Below are positions 15,371 to 15,652 of a DNA stretch of 15,652 nt, piece by piece. The DNA is taken from the NCBI GenBank assembly GCA_036558645.1, contig DATBFG010000011.1, positions 1 through 15,652 of the forward strand, given 5' to 3'. This DNA comes from DATBFG01 sp036558645. Its GTDB lineage: Bacteria; Acidobacteriota; Terriglobia; Terriglobales; Acidobacteriaceae. The translations under genes were made by a program, and so were the position numbers. The notes under the pieces are model-generated. The model searched no databases and was not told the origin of the DNA. It saw only the letters and a program-made list of their open reading frames with translations. Within the stretch, counting starts at the first letter, position 1. The number at the start of each line of letters is the position of its first letter.

Positions 15371-15652
15371 CGCGCGCCGGACCCACGCTGCCCCTGGGAA
15401 CGTGCTTATGTGGAACGGCTCATCGGCTCGATTCGCCGCGAATGTCTGGATCATGTGATTGTGTTCAACGAGAGCTCTCTGCGTCGGATCCTATCAGCTT
15501 ATTGCGCCTATTACCATGGCTGGAGAACTCATCTATCGCTGCAAAAGGATGCCCCGGCAACACGAAGAGTACAGGCACTGACCGACGGCGAAGTGACCGA
15601 GACCGCAGAAATTGGCGGTCTACATCATCATTACGAACGCCAAGCTGCGTGA
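15371..15652 (+). pseudogene. IS transposase, C-terminal fragment of an rve-family element
   Basis: The sequence PWERAYVERLIGSIRRECLD (with the catalytic Glu), HVIVFNESSLRRILSAYCAY and YHGWRTHLSLQKDAP, and the terminal GGLHHHYERQAA, is the last quarter of an IS481/IS3-like integrase-core transposase. Its TGA is the last codon of the window. Upstream, only a few residues near 15371-15395 continue the family pattern, with TGA at 15326 in frame. The N-terminal three-quarters, with both catalytic Asp residues, are missing. It resembles the transposase at 4957-5950 at the Glu motif (RLIGSIRRECLD against RLIGTIRRECLD) but differs after it, so it is a second, different element. GTG 15410 could be called as a start, but the product would be inactive. 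Confidence 0.85.

Noticed and set aside
1..15652. CRISPR arrays, tRNA or rRNA genes, riboswitches, replication origin
   Set aside because: No regularly spaced repeats, cloverleaf-like segments, rRNA-like conserved blocks or iteron clusters were seen on either strand.

Overview
The window looks like chromosomal DNA from a soil Acidobacteriota-type bacterium (Solibacter/Bryobacter-like), though this is an inference. The grounds are a moderately high GC content, a Tat-exported IorAB-type molybdenum hydroxylase, a secreted EXORDIUM/PHI-1 plus ricin-lectin protein, an rve-type transposase of a kind common in that phylum, and several gene families (CHAT, OprB porin, DUF4126, M48, phosphatase/phosphodiesterase) typical of these large genomes. 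No rRNA, tRNA, CRISPR array, phage module or origin was seen.

Layout. At the left, on the minus strand, lie a (2Fe-2S) small subunit (2247-1723) and a large molybdopterin subunit that runs off the left edge (1726-1). They overlap by ATGA, so this is one oxidoreductase operon. Next come a small lysine-rich ORF, a solo copy of an IS end and a short C-terminal gene fragment (2420-2956). An intact secreted EXORDIUM-like/lectin gene follows (4726-3317, minus), with its own intrinsic terminator. After that is an IS remnant (4895 to about 5950). Its transposase has lost one base, and its right end is replaced by the middle of a CHAT-protease pseudogene (to 7542).

From 7701 to 10115 there are two clean genes, a zinc-free MDR oxidoreductase (minus) and a CorA transporter (plus). 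Between them lies only one short ORF fragment. From 10137 to 15652 the window is mostly a gene graveyard. It holds a porin (OprB) 3' remnant, a phosphodiesterase/alkaline-phosphatase-family 3' half, a thioredoxin-fold protein, an antibiotic-biosynthesis-monooxygenase (ABM) protein, a dihydrofolate-reductase-family tail, an M48 protease tail, and the 3' end of a second IS transposase that stops exactly at the window edge. Among these only a BrnT/BrnA-type toxin-antitoxin pair (11780-12446) and a DUF4126 membrane protein (14992-14534) look intact.

The broken genes can be followed by reading the same protein across two or three frames. Frameshifts and nonsense codons cluster in them, while neighbouring genes of 0.5-1.7 kb are perfectly open. 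That pattern points to real decay rather than uniform sequencing error. The intact genes do not form one pathway; the window reads as unrelated cargo assembled and eroded around IS elements. No clearly new multi-gene system was found. The most unusual intact gene is the EXORDIUM-like/lectin protein.
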